From an uncultured Collinsella sp. (GTDB lineage: Bacteria > Actinomycetota > Coriobacteriia > Coriobacteriales > Coriobacteriaceae): DNA of 17,278 nucleotides. The position numbers and the translations under genes were made by a program. The stretch spans positions 1 to 17,278 of the forward strand of contig CABQKL010000034.1 in NCBI GenBank assembly GCA_902464645.1. Direction: 5' to 3'. The notes under the pieces are model-generated. The model was not told where the DNA came from and did no database searches. It saw only the letters and a list, made by a program, of their open reading frames with translations. Below are positions 6,992 through 14,734 of this stretch, piece after piece. Each line of letters starts with the position of its first letter. Position 1 is the stretch's first letter.

Positions 6992-8318
6992 CCTTTTGCT
7001 CCTTCTTCCTAAAGAAGAGTCGAATGGGCGTGCCGGAAAAATCGAAGGTCGAGCGCATACGGTTCTCCACGTAGCGCTGGTAGGTGTCGTTGACCAGGTC
7101 GCTGTGGTTGACGAAGAACGTGAACGTCGGCGGGTTGACGCCCGTCTGGGTCACGTAGTGCATGCGCAGGCGGCGCTTGCCGTCCACCACGGTGTGGCCA
7201 AACTCGCGCAGGTCGGTGAGGAAGGTGTTGAGGCGCGAGGTGGTGATCTTTTGCGAGCGCGTCTTTTCGGCCGCGTCGACCATCGCCCAGATCTTCTCGA
7301 CGCTGCGGCCCGTGAGGGCAGAGATGCGCAGGTACTGGGCCCAGGGAGCCATGACGCCCAGACGGCGATCGACGGTCTCCATGCAGGCCTCGCGCTTGCG
7401 GTCGTCGTCGAGCAGGTCCCACTTGTTGAGCAGCACCACGATGGCGCAGCCGCGCTCGATGGCAAGACCCATGACCTTCTGGTCCTGCTCGGTAACGCCC
7501 ACGGAGGCGTCGACGACGAGCAGCGCCACGTCGGCACGGTCGATGGCGCGCAGGCCGCGGACCATGGAGTAGTACTCAATGTTCTCATACACGGTGCTCT
7601 TCTTGCGAATGCCCGCGGTATCGACCATGCGGTAGTGCTTGCCGTTGCGCTCGACGACGGTATCGATGGCGTCGCGCGTGGTGCCGGCGATGTTCGACAC
7701 GATGGAGCGGTCGGCGCCCAGGATGCGGTTGAACAGTGAGGACTTACCGGCGTTGGGGCGGCCGATGATGGCCACATTCAGCGCATCGGGGAACGCGTCG
7801 GCGACCTCGTCCTCCTCCTCGGGCAACAGGGCCACGATGTCGTCGAGCAGGTCGCCCGTGCCGTGGCCGTGCAGGGCCGAGAGCGGCGTGGGCTCGCCGA
7901 TGCCGAGCGAATAGAACTCCCAGATGTTGTCGTTCTCGCGATCGGGGTTGTCGAGCTTGTTCACCAGTAGAAAGACCGGCTTGTCGCAGCGCTTGAGCAT
8001 GCGGGCGACCGACTCGTCCTCCTCGGTGACGCCGGTGCGGCCGTCGACCACAAACAGGATGACGGCGGCTTCCTCGGCGGCGGCGAGGGCCTGGTCACGG
8101 ATGGATGTGGCAAAGACGTCATCGCTCTTGAGCGGCTCAATGCCGCCCGTGTCGACGATGGTGAACTCGCGGCCGTTCCAATCGGCCGTGTGATACGAGC
8201 GGTCGCGAGTGACGCCGCGGGACTCATGGACGATGGCGTCCGAGGTCTGGGCCAGGCGGTTAACGAGCGTGGACTTGCCCACGTTGGGACGTCCGACGAC
8301 GGCGACGATAGGTTTCAT
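6984..8318 (-). CDS. der: Ribosome biogenesis GTPase Der (EngA), double G-domain
   Basis: Der is an essential GTPase that binds the 50S subunit and assists its late assembly. The 444-residue protein has the diagnostic tandem G domains. Domain 1 has GRPNVGKS (9-16), DTGG (56-59) and NKLD (120-123). Domain 2 has GRPNAGKS (186-193), DTAG (233-236) and NKWD (298-301). The remaining part, from about 360, is the KH-like RNA-binding domain, ending in a short lysine-rich tail. An acidic linker (EEEDEVAD near 167-174) separates the G domains. AAAGGAGAG lies just ahead of the ATG. It follows the DUF512 gene by 10 bases and overlaps plsY. Confidence 0.98.
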   Translation of the reverse strand: MKPIVAVVGRPNVGKSTLVNRLAQTSDAIVHESRGVTRDRSYHTADWNGREFTIVDTGGIEPLKSDDVFATSIRDQALAAAEEAAVILFVVDGRTGVTEEDESVARMLKRCDKPVFLLVNKLDNPDRENDNIWEFYSLGIGEPTPLSALHGHGTGDLLDDIVALLPEEEDEVADAFPDALNVAIIGRPNAGKSSLFNRILGADRSIVSNIAGTTRDAIDTVVERNGKHYRMVDTAGIRKKSTVYENIEYYSMVRGLRAIDRADVALLVVDASVGVTEQDQKVMGLAIERGCAIVVLLNKWDLLDDDRKREACMETVDRRLGVMAPWAQYLRISALTGRSVEKIWAMVDAAEKTRSQKITTSRLNTFLTDLREFGHTVVDGKRRLRMHYVTQTGVNPPTFTFFVNHSDLVNDTYQRYVENRMRSTFDFSGTPIRLFFRKKEQKDA

Positions 8319-8328
8319 CTGCTCTCCT

Positions 8329-9771
8329 TTAATGGGTAGGGTCAGCGGGAATAGTTGAATTGGCGGGCGTTATGCCAAGGATGTGCTCCAGGGTATCGAG
8401 CAGCTCATGCGGCATGGTCGATACCACATGAACCTCGGCGCCGCGACAGGTAAGGCTTGCGAGTAATTCGTCACGATGATACTCGTCAAGGGTCATACCG
8501 TCGGCGTTGAACATGAGCTTAGGCACAAAGAGCATAACACCCGACAGGTCCTGCGGCAGTTGCTCCAAGATGTCGCAGGCGACGATGAGGCCGGTCACGT
8601 CCACGTTGCCGCCAAAATAGCGGTTTTTGATGGCCGTGACAGTGCCGGCGAGTCCCTGGGGCGATTCCACAAAACGCGCCACCGTATCGCGCGCACTGGC
8701 ACCCGAAAGGCACAGGAGGCGCTGGCCACGCGCGGCGATTGCCTCACGAACGCGGCGCAGACGCTCGGCATCGTTGGCGAGCACGTTGTCGGTCTCGTCC
8801 AGATAGGAGCGTATCATGCCGATGCCGTCGTAGTACTGCGGGTAGCCGTCGTAAAAGTCCGCCTCGGGAGGATCGATGCCGGCATCCAGGTAGAACTCGT
8901 CGCTCATCTGGAAGGTATGGCGGCCAAAGCGCTCGAAGGCACGGTCCTGGAAGGGCCGGATCATGGCGATAGTCTCGCGCGCCAGCTCGGGCTTATCGCT
9001 GTAGGACCAGCTAAAACGGTTCTGATGCTTGGTAAAACCGAGCGGCACAATGCCCAGGCTGGTGATCTGCTCATGCTCCTCGCAGAAGCGCAGGGTCTTT
9101 TGCAGCTCCTCGCCGTCGTTCATGCCGGGGCACAGTACGATCTGCGCGTGAATCTCGATGCCGGCGGCCATGATGGCCTCGAGCACATCCATGCCGCGCT
9201 GGGCGTTGCGGCCCATCATGCGGCGGCGGACATCGGGGCTTACGGCATGGACCGACACGTTCATGGGGCTCATGTTGCGTTGGATGACGTTTTGAACATC
9301 TTCGTCGGTGAGGTTGGTCAACGTGACAAAGTTGCCCTGCAAAAAGCTCAGGCGATAGTCGTCGTCGCGGATGTAGAGCGTGGAGCGACCGCCCTTGGGC
9401 AACATCGTCATAAAGCAGAACACGCAGGCGTTTACGCAGGTACGCATGCCATCGAAGATGGGGCCATCGAACTCCAGACCCCAGTCCTCGCCGGGAAAGC
9501 GATCGAGCTCAACAGGGGTGACGGTGCCGTCGCGCGGGTCGAAAACCTCCAGCTCGACGGTGTCGTCGTCTGCCTCCCAGAGCCACACAATCATATCGGT
9601 CAGCCGCTCGCCGTTGACCGTAAGCACACGCATGCCCGGCTCGATACCCACATCCCATGCGGGCGATTCCGGACGCACGTTTTTAACGAGCGCGCCCTCA
9701 CCCGGCTCGGGGTCGCGGCTGCGCCCGTAATCGGCCACCTCGGCGGCGTATGCGGGTACGGTCTGGTCCAT
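8329..9771 (-). CDS. Radical SAM protein with N-terminal PDZ-like and C-terminal DUF512 domains
   Basis: A 480-residue protein of the DUF512 family. Residues about 27-66 form a PDZ-like domain (PESPAWDVGIEPGMRVLTVN). A radical-SAM-type core follows, with the 4Fe-4S cysteines in CVNACVFC (Cys112, Cys116, Cys119; a Cx3Cx2C motif). The DUF512 region fills the C-terminal half and includes FQMSDEFYLDAG and YPQYYDGIGM. It is probably cytoplasmic, as no signal peptide or membrane segment is seen. The substrate and reaction of the family are not established. The ATG at 9771 is preferred because it lies two bases after the ispH stop and begins the conserved part; the frame stays open to 9993, but that extension is an Arg/His-rich read-through antisense-like sequence overlapping ispH. 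Position beside der is common for this family and hints at a housekeeping role. Confidence 0.9.
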   Translation of the reverse strand: MDQTVPAYAAEVADYGRSRDPEPGEGALVKNVRPESPAWDVGIEPGMRVLTVNGERLTDMIVWLWEADDDTVELEVFDPRDGTVTPVELDRFPGEDWGLEFDGPIFDGMRTCVNACVFCFMTMLPKGGRSTLYIRDDDYRLSFLQGNFVTLTNLTDEDVQNVIQRNMSPMNVSVHAVSPDVRRRMMGRNAQRGMDVLEAIMAAGIEIHAQIVLCPGMNDGEELQKTLRFCEEHEQITSLGIVPLGFTKHQNRFSWSYSDKPELARETIAMIRPFQDRAFERFGRHTFQMSDEFYLDAGIDPPEADFYDGYPQYYDGIGMIRSYLDETDNVLANDAERLRRVREAIAARGQRLLCLSGASARDTVARFVESPQGLAGTVTAIKNRYFGGNVDVTGLIVACDILEQLPQDLSGVMLFVPKLMFNADGMTLDEYHRDELLASLTCRGAEVHVVSTMPHELLDTLEHILGITPANSTIPADPTH

Positions 9772-9773
9772 GA

Positions 9774-10673
9774 TTAGCGGCAAAGCTCCTTGATGCGCTC
9801 GACGGCGCGCTCGATGTGTTCTTGCGGAGTGGAGGCTCCGGCGGTGATGCCGATGTGGTGTGCGTTGACAAACCATGCGGCCTGTAGCTCGGAAGATTCC
9901 TCTATGTGATGTGTGCGCTCGCAGACATCGGCGCAAATCTGCGCCAGGCGGCGGGTGTTGCCCGAGTTCTTGCCGCCCACAACGACCATGCAATCACAGC
10001 GGTTGGCAAGTGTGGCTGCTGCCTGTTGACGCTCACTCGTGGCGGCGCAGATGGTGTTGATCACGCGCAGTTCCTGCACGCGCGGGGTGATGGAGGCCAC
10101 AACCTCGGCCAGGTTCTGCGCGGTTTGGGTGGTCTGCACAACCAGGCCGACCTTGCCCTTGAGCGGCAGCGCGTCCGCATCGGCGGCGCAGCTCACGACC
10201 TGCGCGTCATCGCCGGCATGGCCCAGGATGCCCTCGACTTCGGGGTGGCCCGGCTCGCCCACGACTATCACGTGGTAGCCCTCGCGTACCAGGCGCTCCG
10301 CCGCCACGTGGACCTTTTTCACGTAGGGGCAGGTGGCATCGACCACGTCGAGGCCACGCTCGCGAGCGGCATCGATGACCTGCGGCACCACACCGTGCGC
10401 GCGAATGATCACGGTGCCCGACGCGGCATCGTCAAGGGTCTCAGCCAGACCGACGCCCGCCTCGGCAAGCTCGCGCACCACGATGGGATTATGGATGAGC
10501 GGGCCCAGGGTGTGGACCTGAGCGTTCTCCCCCGCTTGCGGGGCGGCCGCCAGGGCCATATCGAGCGCACGCTGCACGCCGTAGCAGGTGCCAGCGTGGG
10601 CGGCGATTTCGATGGTGGGGGCGTCTGCCTTGCCGGTCACAGCCTCGGCAGTGTTCATGACATACTCGCCCAT
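9774..10673 (-). CDS. ispH: 4-hydroxy-3-methylbut-2-enyl diphosphate reductase
   Basis: IspH, the last enzyme of the MEP pathway, reduces HMBPP to IPP and DMAPP using an oxygen-sensitive Fe-S cluster. The 299-residue form has the three cluster cysteines: Cys30 in GTCYGV, Cys115 in DATCPYV and Cys209 in NTICAATSERQ. Substrate-binding residues are visible in GPLIHNP (His61), RAHGV (His93) and GEPGHPEVEG (His143, Glu145). The start at 10673 lies two bases after the plsC stop; Met6 (10658) is an alternative, and an ATG at 10703 inside plsC is less likely. The nearby ribosome binding site is weak, which suggests coupling to plsC translation. The cmk-plsC-ispH order is known from other Gram-positive bacteria. 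Confidence 0.96.
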   Translation of the reverse strand: MGEYVMNTAEAVTGKADAPTIEIAAHAGTCYGVQRALDMALAAAPQAGENAQVHTLGPLIHNPIVVRELAEAGVGLAETLDDAASGTVIIRAHGVVPQVIDAARERGLDVVDATCPYVKKVHVAAERLVREGYHVIVVGEPGHPEVEGILGHAGDDAQVVSCAADADALPLKGKVGLVVQTTQTAQNLAEVVASITPRVQELRVINTICAATSERQQAAATLANRCDCMVVVGGKNSGNTRRLAQICADVCERTHHIEESSELQAAWFVNAHHIGITAGASTPQEHIERAVERIKELCR

Positions 10674-10675
10674 GG

Positions 10676-11404
10676 CTAGAACCTGCCCGGGTGCTCGGCG
10701 CAAAGGTCATCGCGCATGGCGTAGACGCGATTCATGGCTTCGGACTCAAACCATGCCAGGCGTTCCTTGCGCTTGAGCTCGGCCGGAGCATCGGAAAGCG
10801 AGATGGCCTTGCCGGCACGGATCCAGCATTTTTTGGGGCGCATGAGCTTTTTGCCCTTAGGCGTAATATCGGACCAACCACAAATGGCGAGTGGGTTGAC
10901 GGGCGCCTTGCCCATCTGAGCGATGAGCGCAAAGCCGCCGTGGACTTCGGGTTTGATCTCGCGCGAGCGGATGCGCGTGCCCTCGGGGAAGATCAGGACG
11001 TCTTCACCGCGCTGCAGTGCATGTTGAGCGGCGCGCAGACACTTCATGTCGGCAGTGCCACGCTCGACGGGAATGCCGCCCACGCGGCTAAAGGCCCAGC
11101 GCACAATCTTGGTCTTGGCAAACTCGGATTTAAAGATGGGGCGGATGCGGCGGCCGCCGAAGAACAGCGCCGTCTCTACAGCCAGGAGCTCGGCCATCGA
11201 GGTGTGGTTGCAGATGACCACGCTGCCGCGGCCTTCCTGGCGCTCAAACAGCAGATCGGCGTCCTCGACCTTCCAGCGCCACATGAGCTTGGAGAATGCC
11301 CAAAGGATTGCCATGACCACGAAGACGGTGCCGCGGATGAGCGCCGGGAACTCGTCGTAGGGGGCGTTGTAGTAATCCTCGGGCGTCTGCTTAAACAGGC
11401 GCAT
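10676..11404 (-). CDS. plsC: 1-acyl-sn-glycerol-3-phosphate acyltransferase (PlsC family)
   Basis: PlsC acylates lysophosphatidic acid to phosphatidic acid at the membrane. The 242-residue protein has one hydrophobic N-terminal segment (about 25-43). The acyltransferase blocks are NHTSMAE (66-72), GGIPVERG (109-116), FPEGTR (139-144) and VNPLAI near 168-173. Block I reads His-x4-Glu (His67, Glu72) rather than the usual His-x4-Asp; the change is conservative and activity is still expected. A perfect AAAGGAGG lies in the last codons of cmk ahead of the ATG, three bases after the cmk stop. With gpsA and plsY in the same block it completes most of the phosphatidic acid pathway. Confidence 0.93.
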   Translation of the reverse strand: MRLFKQTPEDYYNAPYDEFPALIRGTVFVVMAILWAFSKLMWRWKVEDADLLFERQEGRGSVVICNHTSMAELLAVETALFFGGRRIRPIFKSEFAKTKIVRWAFSRVGGIPVERGTADMKCLRAAQHALQRGEDVLIFPEGTRIRSREIKPEVHGGFALIAQMGKAPVNPLAICGWSDITPKGKKLMRPKKCWIRAGKAISLSDAPAELKRKERLAWFESEAMNRVYAMRDDLCAEHPGRF

Positions 11405-11407
11405 GGG

Positions 11408-12094
11408 CTACCTCCTTTGGTTGATGAGGTCCTCGATGATCGAGACGACCTCATCGATGGTGTGGGCGGTGGAGTCGACGTGCACGGCGTCCTCGGCGGG
11501 AACGAGCGGCGCGACCTGGCGGCTGCTGTCGAGCTTATCGCGCTGCTTGAGGGTGTCGAGGGTCTCGTCGACCTCTGCCTCGAGCTGCTCTTCGGTGAGC
11601 GGCTGGGCGTCGTTTTGGTGGCGCTGCAGCACGCGGCGACGGGCGCGTTCGCGCGGGTCGGCGGTCAGGAACACCTTGACCTGCGCGTTGGGGAATACGA
11701 CGGTGCCGATGTCGCGACCCTCGGCGACAATGTCGTGGTCTTCGGCGGCGCGGCGCTGATGGATGAGCATGGCGGCGCGCACGCCCGGGTAGGCCGAGAC
11801 CTTGGAGACGTTGGCGTCCACCTGCGGAGTGCGGATGGCGGCCGAGGCGTCCTTGCCGTCGATGGTCAGGCGCGTGTCCTCGCCAGTACCGTTGGTAAAG
11901 CGGATCTCGATCTGCTCGGCGAGGGCGTCGATGGCCGCCTCGTCGTCCAGGTCGATGCCGCGATCGAGCGCGGCGAAGGTGACGGCGCGGTACATAGCGC
12001 CCGTGTCGAGCTTGTTAAAGCCCAGCTGGCGGGCTATCTCCTTGGCGATAGTGGACTTGCCGGAACCGGCGGGGCCGTCGATGGCGACGATCAT
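11408..12094 (-). CDS. cmk: Cytidylate kinase
   Basis: Cmk phosphorylates CMP and dCMP to the diphosphates, feeding nucleotide and CDP-lipid supply. The 228 residues fit the family. Visible are the P-loop GPAGSGKST (7-15), DTGAMYR (30-36, nucleoside binding), EGRDIGTVVFP (124-134) and the arginine-rich lid near 146-157 (DPRERARRR). AAGGAA is seven bases upstream of the ATG. It follows the pseudouridine synthase gene after a 66-base gap with no clear promoter or terminator, and is tightly followed by plsC. The scpA-scpB-rlu-cmk-der linkage is widespread in Gram-positive bacteria, here with plsC, ispH and the DUF512 gene between cmk and der. Confidence 0.97.
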   Translation of the reverse strand: MIVAIDGPAGSGKSTIAKEIARQLGFNKLDTGAMYRAVTFAALDRGIDLDDEAAIDALAEQIEIRFTNGTGEDTRLTIDGKDASAAIRTPQVDANVSKVSAYPGVRAAMLIHQRRAAEDHDIVAEGRDIGTVVFPNAQVKVFLTADPRERARRRVLQRHQNDAQPLTEEQLEAEVDETLDTLKQRDKLDSSRQVAPLVPAEDAVHVDSTAHTIDEVVSIIEDLINQRR

Positions 12095-12160
12095 ACAATG
12101 CTTCCTTTCGGTGGTTAACGTGCTGGTATGGGACGCAGGCGCTGCAGCTTGGCGGGTTGC

Positions 12161-13132
12161 CTAGCTCGTGTAGCGCTCGCGGTAGGTGTTGCGCTTGGGC
12201 GCGGAGCCGTGGCTGCCGTGGTGACGCGTGCGACTCGCGGTGTTGGTTGCCGGCGCGGCGCCGCGCTTGGAGCCGGCTTGCTTGGGCGGGATGCCGCCGG
12301 CCTTCAGGATTTGCACCTCGCGGTCGGTGAGCTCGCGCCACGAGCCCTTGGCCACGTCCTTGAGTTCCAGGCCGGCAAAGTTGCAGCGGTGCAGACGGAT
12401 CACCGGGTGGTGGATCTTGCTCAGCATGCGCTTAACCTGGTTCTTGCGACCTTCTCGGATAATGACCTCCACGGCGGTGGTGCCGGGCTTTACGCCTTGC
12501 GGAGCCACGGCCTCGGCCTCACGAGCGTTAATGACACGGCAGATCGCCGGCTGGCACAGGCCGTCATCGAGCTCGATGCCGTGACGGAGTGGTTCCAAGT
12601 CGCGATCGGTCAGGTGGCCGTCAACGAGCGCCTGGTAGGTCTTGTAGACGTGCTTGCTGGGGTGCAGCAGGTCCTGCGACAGGTCGCCGTCGGTGGTAAA
12701 GAGCAAAAGGCCCGTGGTGTCGCGGTCTAGGCGACCAACCGGGAACAGCCCCGGAAAGCGGTCGCGCGGGACCAGGTCGGCCACGCAGGGGCGTTCCTGC
12801 GGATCGCTCATGGTGGTGAGGTAGCCGGTCGGCTTGTAGAGCATCAGGTACACGGCACCCTGGTTGAGCTTGACGGGCATGCCGTCGACCTCGATATGGT
12901 CGCGGTCGACGTCGACCTTGGTGCCCAGCTCGGTCGCAATCTGGCCGTTGACGGTCACGCGGCCGGCGGTCATCAGGTCCTCCGAGCCGCGTCGACTCGC
13001 TACGCCCGCGCGCGCCAAAAAGCGCTGCAGGCGCATGGTGTGCGGGTAGACGGGCTGGGCGTCGCCTGCGGGCGTTGTGGCGCCCGCGACGCTTGCGATG
13101 CGCGTCTCCCCTGCTTCGTTAGTCCTCGTCAT
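12161..13132 (-). CDS. rluB: Pseudouridine synthase, RsuA/RluB family
   Basis: A 323-residue enzyme that probably converts a uridine of 23S rRNA to pseudouridine. An N-terminal tail rich in Ala and Thr (1-32) precedes the S4 RNA-binding domain (34 to about 80, starting RLQRFLARAGVASRR). The catalytic domain carries PVGRLDRDTTGLLLFT with catalytic Asp136, and EGRKNQVKRML near its end. The last 40 or so residues form a basic, low-complexity tail (Lys, Arg, His, Thr) that probably binds RNA. The start at 13132 has GGAGG six bases upstream and lies inside the end of scpB, overlapping by 14 bases; Met33 is an alternative. RluB rather than RsuA or RluE is inferred from the scpAB neighbourhood and the basic tail. 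Confidence 0.92.
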   Translation of the reverse strand: MTRTNEAGETRIASVAGATTPAGDAQPVYPHTMRLQRFLARAGVASRRGSEDLMTAGRVTVNGQIATELGTKVDVDRDHIEVDGMPVKLNQGAVYLMLYKPTGYLTTMSDPQERPCVADLVPRDRFPGLFPVGRLDRDTTGLLLFTTDGDLSQDLLHPSKHVYKTYQALVDGHLTDRDLEPLRHGIELDDGLCQPAICRVINAREAEAVAPQGVKPGTTAVEVIIREGRKNQVKRMLSKIHHPVIRLHRCNFAGLELKDVAKGSWRELTDREVQILKAGGIPPKQAGSKRGAAPATNTASRTRHHGSHGSAPKRNTYRERYTS

Positions 13133-13838
13133 GCATGTCCTCCGAGGTAACACCTGTGGGCAGAAGCTCATCGCCATCGGTGTCCTCAACATCGGTATCG
13201 ATCAGTTCGCGCTCTTCGTCCAGGTCCTCGGCCTGTTCCTCGAGCGTGGACTGAATGCTGCGGCCGCTCAGGCGCTCGCGGATAAACTGGCGCGACTGCT
13301 CGTCGGGGGCAAACTGCTCCAGATCGGGCAGGTCCCGGGTGGAGCGCAGGCCGAACTTTTCCAAGAAAGCGTTGGTCGTGCCGTAGATGATGGCTTGACC
13401 GCGCTGGGGGTCGCGGCCGAGCTCGCGCACCAGACCCTTGTCCACGAGCGACGCGATGACGCCGTCGGAGTTGACGCCGCGGATGCCCTTGACCACCTCG
13501 CGCGTGACGGGCTGGTGGTAGGCGATGACGGCCAGGGTCTCAAGCGCCGCCTGAGACAGCTTTTGCGTGTCCCAGCTCAGCACGTAGGCCTCGACCACAT
13601 CATGGTAGGCGGGGTGTGTAAACAGGCGCCAGCCACCGGCGACCTCGCGCAGCTGAAAGCCGCGGTTGGCCTCTTCGTACTCAACCTTGAGCTCGGCCAA
13701 AAGCGACGCGCACTCGCCCGGGGCGATATCCAGCGCAGCTGCCAGCGCGGGTGCGCTCACGGGGTCGCTCGACACCAGCAGCAGCGCCTCGAGGGCGCCT
13801 TTGAGGCTGTTTGCCTCCAGCGTGGAAAGGGTTGACAT
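13119..13838 (-). CDS. scpB: Segregation and condensation protein B
   Basis: ScpB binds the kleisin ScpA and, with SMC, forms the condensin that organises and segregates the chromosome. The 239-residue protein has two winged-helix domains: the first spans about 10-85 (ALEALLLVSSDPVSAPALA), and the second about 90-180 (TLAVIAYHQPVTREVVKGIRG). These patterns are typical of the family. A strongly acidic C-terminal tail (about 200-239, many Glu and Asp) extends beyond the usual core, as is seen in other actinobacterial ScpB proteins. AGGAG precedes the ATG. The gene is 11 bases after scpA and its end overlaps the rluB start. Confidence 0.95.
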   Translation of the reverse strand: MSTLSTLEANSLKGALEALLLVSSDPVSAPALAAALDIAPGECASLLAELKVEYEEANRGFQLREVAGGWRLFTHPAYHDVVEAYVLSWDTQKLSQAALETLAVIAYHQPVTREVVKGIRGVNSDGVIASLVDKGLVRELGRDPQRGQAIIYGTTNAFLEKFGLRSTRDLPDLEQFAPDEQSRQFIRERLSGRSIQSTLEEQAEDLDEERELIDTDVEDTDGDELLPTGVTSEDMHDED

Positions 13839-13849
13839 GGTTGCCGCTC

Positions 13850-14650
13850 CTATTCGGTGAGCTCGGGGCCCTCGCCAGGCACGTATGCCTCGGCGCCCTC
13901 GACGCGGTTGATTTGAATGGTTCCAAAGATCTCGTCCTGGCTTAGCGTAAGCGAGCCGCGCTTGGCAAGCTCTAGCATGGCCAGGAAGGTGACAACGAGC
14001 TGCTCGGTGGTGGCGTCGCCGTCCAGCAGCTCGCGGAAGGTGCAGGCTTGGTGTGCCATGGTAAAGCGGTCGACCGAGGCCACCGTCAGGTCGAGCGGCA
14101 CGCGATGCGGTGCCACGTGCTCGGCCTCCAGCAGGAAGGTCTGGCGTTTGCCATCCAGGTCGGCGCAGATGACGGCGAGGCCGCGCAGGGTAATGCCGGC
14201 CAGATAGTCGGGCATAAGGCCTAGGAACTCGGGGTCGGGGCCGGCCACGCGCGGATGCATGCGGCTCTCGGCCTGCATACGCGCGCCAAGGGCTGCCGCC
14301 GCGCCCTTAAACTGCTTGTAGGCGATCAGACGCTGGATCAGGACCTCGCGCAGGGCGTCGCCGTCGAGCGCACTGAGCTCCTCGAGCTCATCGTCATCGT
14401 CGTCTGTCTTGCGCGGGGCCTCCTGGGGCACCAGCGAGGCGGCCTTGATGTCCAAAAGGGTTGCCGCGACCAGCAAAAAGTCGCTCGCCACGTCCAGGTC
14501 CAGCGCCTCGACGCGCTCGGCCTCGGCCAGGTATTGCTCGGCCACCTCGCTGATCGAGATGGCTCCGATATCAACTTTTTGGCGGGTTACCAGCTGCAGC
14601 AGCAGGTCGAACGGTCCGCTGTAGACCTGCGTCGACACGCGATACGACAT
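13850..14650 (-). CDS. scpA: Segregation and condensation protein A (kleisin)
   Basis: ScpA is the kleisin subunit that links the SMC heads and carries ScpB. The 266 residues start with the family signature YSGPFDLLLQLV (10-21), followed by the helical SMC-binding N-domain (ISISEVAEQYL, DFLLVAATLLDIKAASLVP). An acidic spacer (about 83-92, DDDDDELEEL) leads to the central ScpB-binding region. A C-terminal winged-helix ends near FLAMLELAKRGSLTLSQDEIFG. AAAGGAGG lies eight bases before the ATG, one of the best ribosome binding sites in the window. It follows the M50 protease gene after an 84-base gap and is joined to scpB. Confidence 0.96.
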   Translation of the reverse strand: MSYRVSTQVYSGPFDLLLQLVTRQKVDIGAISISEVAEQYLAEAERVEALDLDVASDFLLVAATLLDIKAASLVPQEAPRKTDDDDDELEELSALDGDALREVLIQRLIAYKQFKGAAAALGARMQAESRMHPRVAGPDPEFLGLMPDYLAGITLRGLAVICADLDGKRQTFLLEAEHVAPHRVPLDLTVASVDRFTMAHQACTFRELLDGDATTEQLVVTFLAMLELAKRGSLTLSQDEIFGTIQINRVEGAEAYVPGEGPELTE

Positions 14651-14734
14651 CTTCGACCTCCTTTGACGGCGCCTTCGCGGCGCGGTTTGGGTGCATGTTG
14701 CGACCGTTTTGCACGGTCGACCTGTAAGTTTACC
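14651..14734 (-). promoter_or_regulatory. 84-base leader before scpA with competing hairpins
   Basis: This is the largest gap in the gene block. On the minus strand it holds a stem CGACCG/CGGTCG (14701-14719), and nearer scpA a stem GCGCC/GGCGC (about 14670-14684) just ahead of the AAAGGAGG. A third pairing, GTGCA/TGCAC (14691-14714), would compete with the first stem. There is no T-run, so it is not an intrinsic terminator. I found no convincing promoter. It may be a mild attenuator or an RNA processing site; the stems are short and could also be chance in GC-rich DNA. Confidence 0.25.

Noticed and set aside
8476..9777. A 433-codon open plus-strand frame
   Set aside because: It is antisense to the DUF512 gene, which has intact radical SAM cysteines; the plus-strand translation looks like no known protein.
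9772..9993. A 74-residue N-terminal extension of the DUF512 protein
   Set aside because: It overlaps ispH entirely and is Arg/His-rich in the manner of an out-of-frame translation; the start two bases after the ispH stop is better.
10691..12118. A 475-codon open plus-strand frame
   Set aside because: It is antisense to plsC and cmk, both of which have clear motifs and ribosome binding sites.
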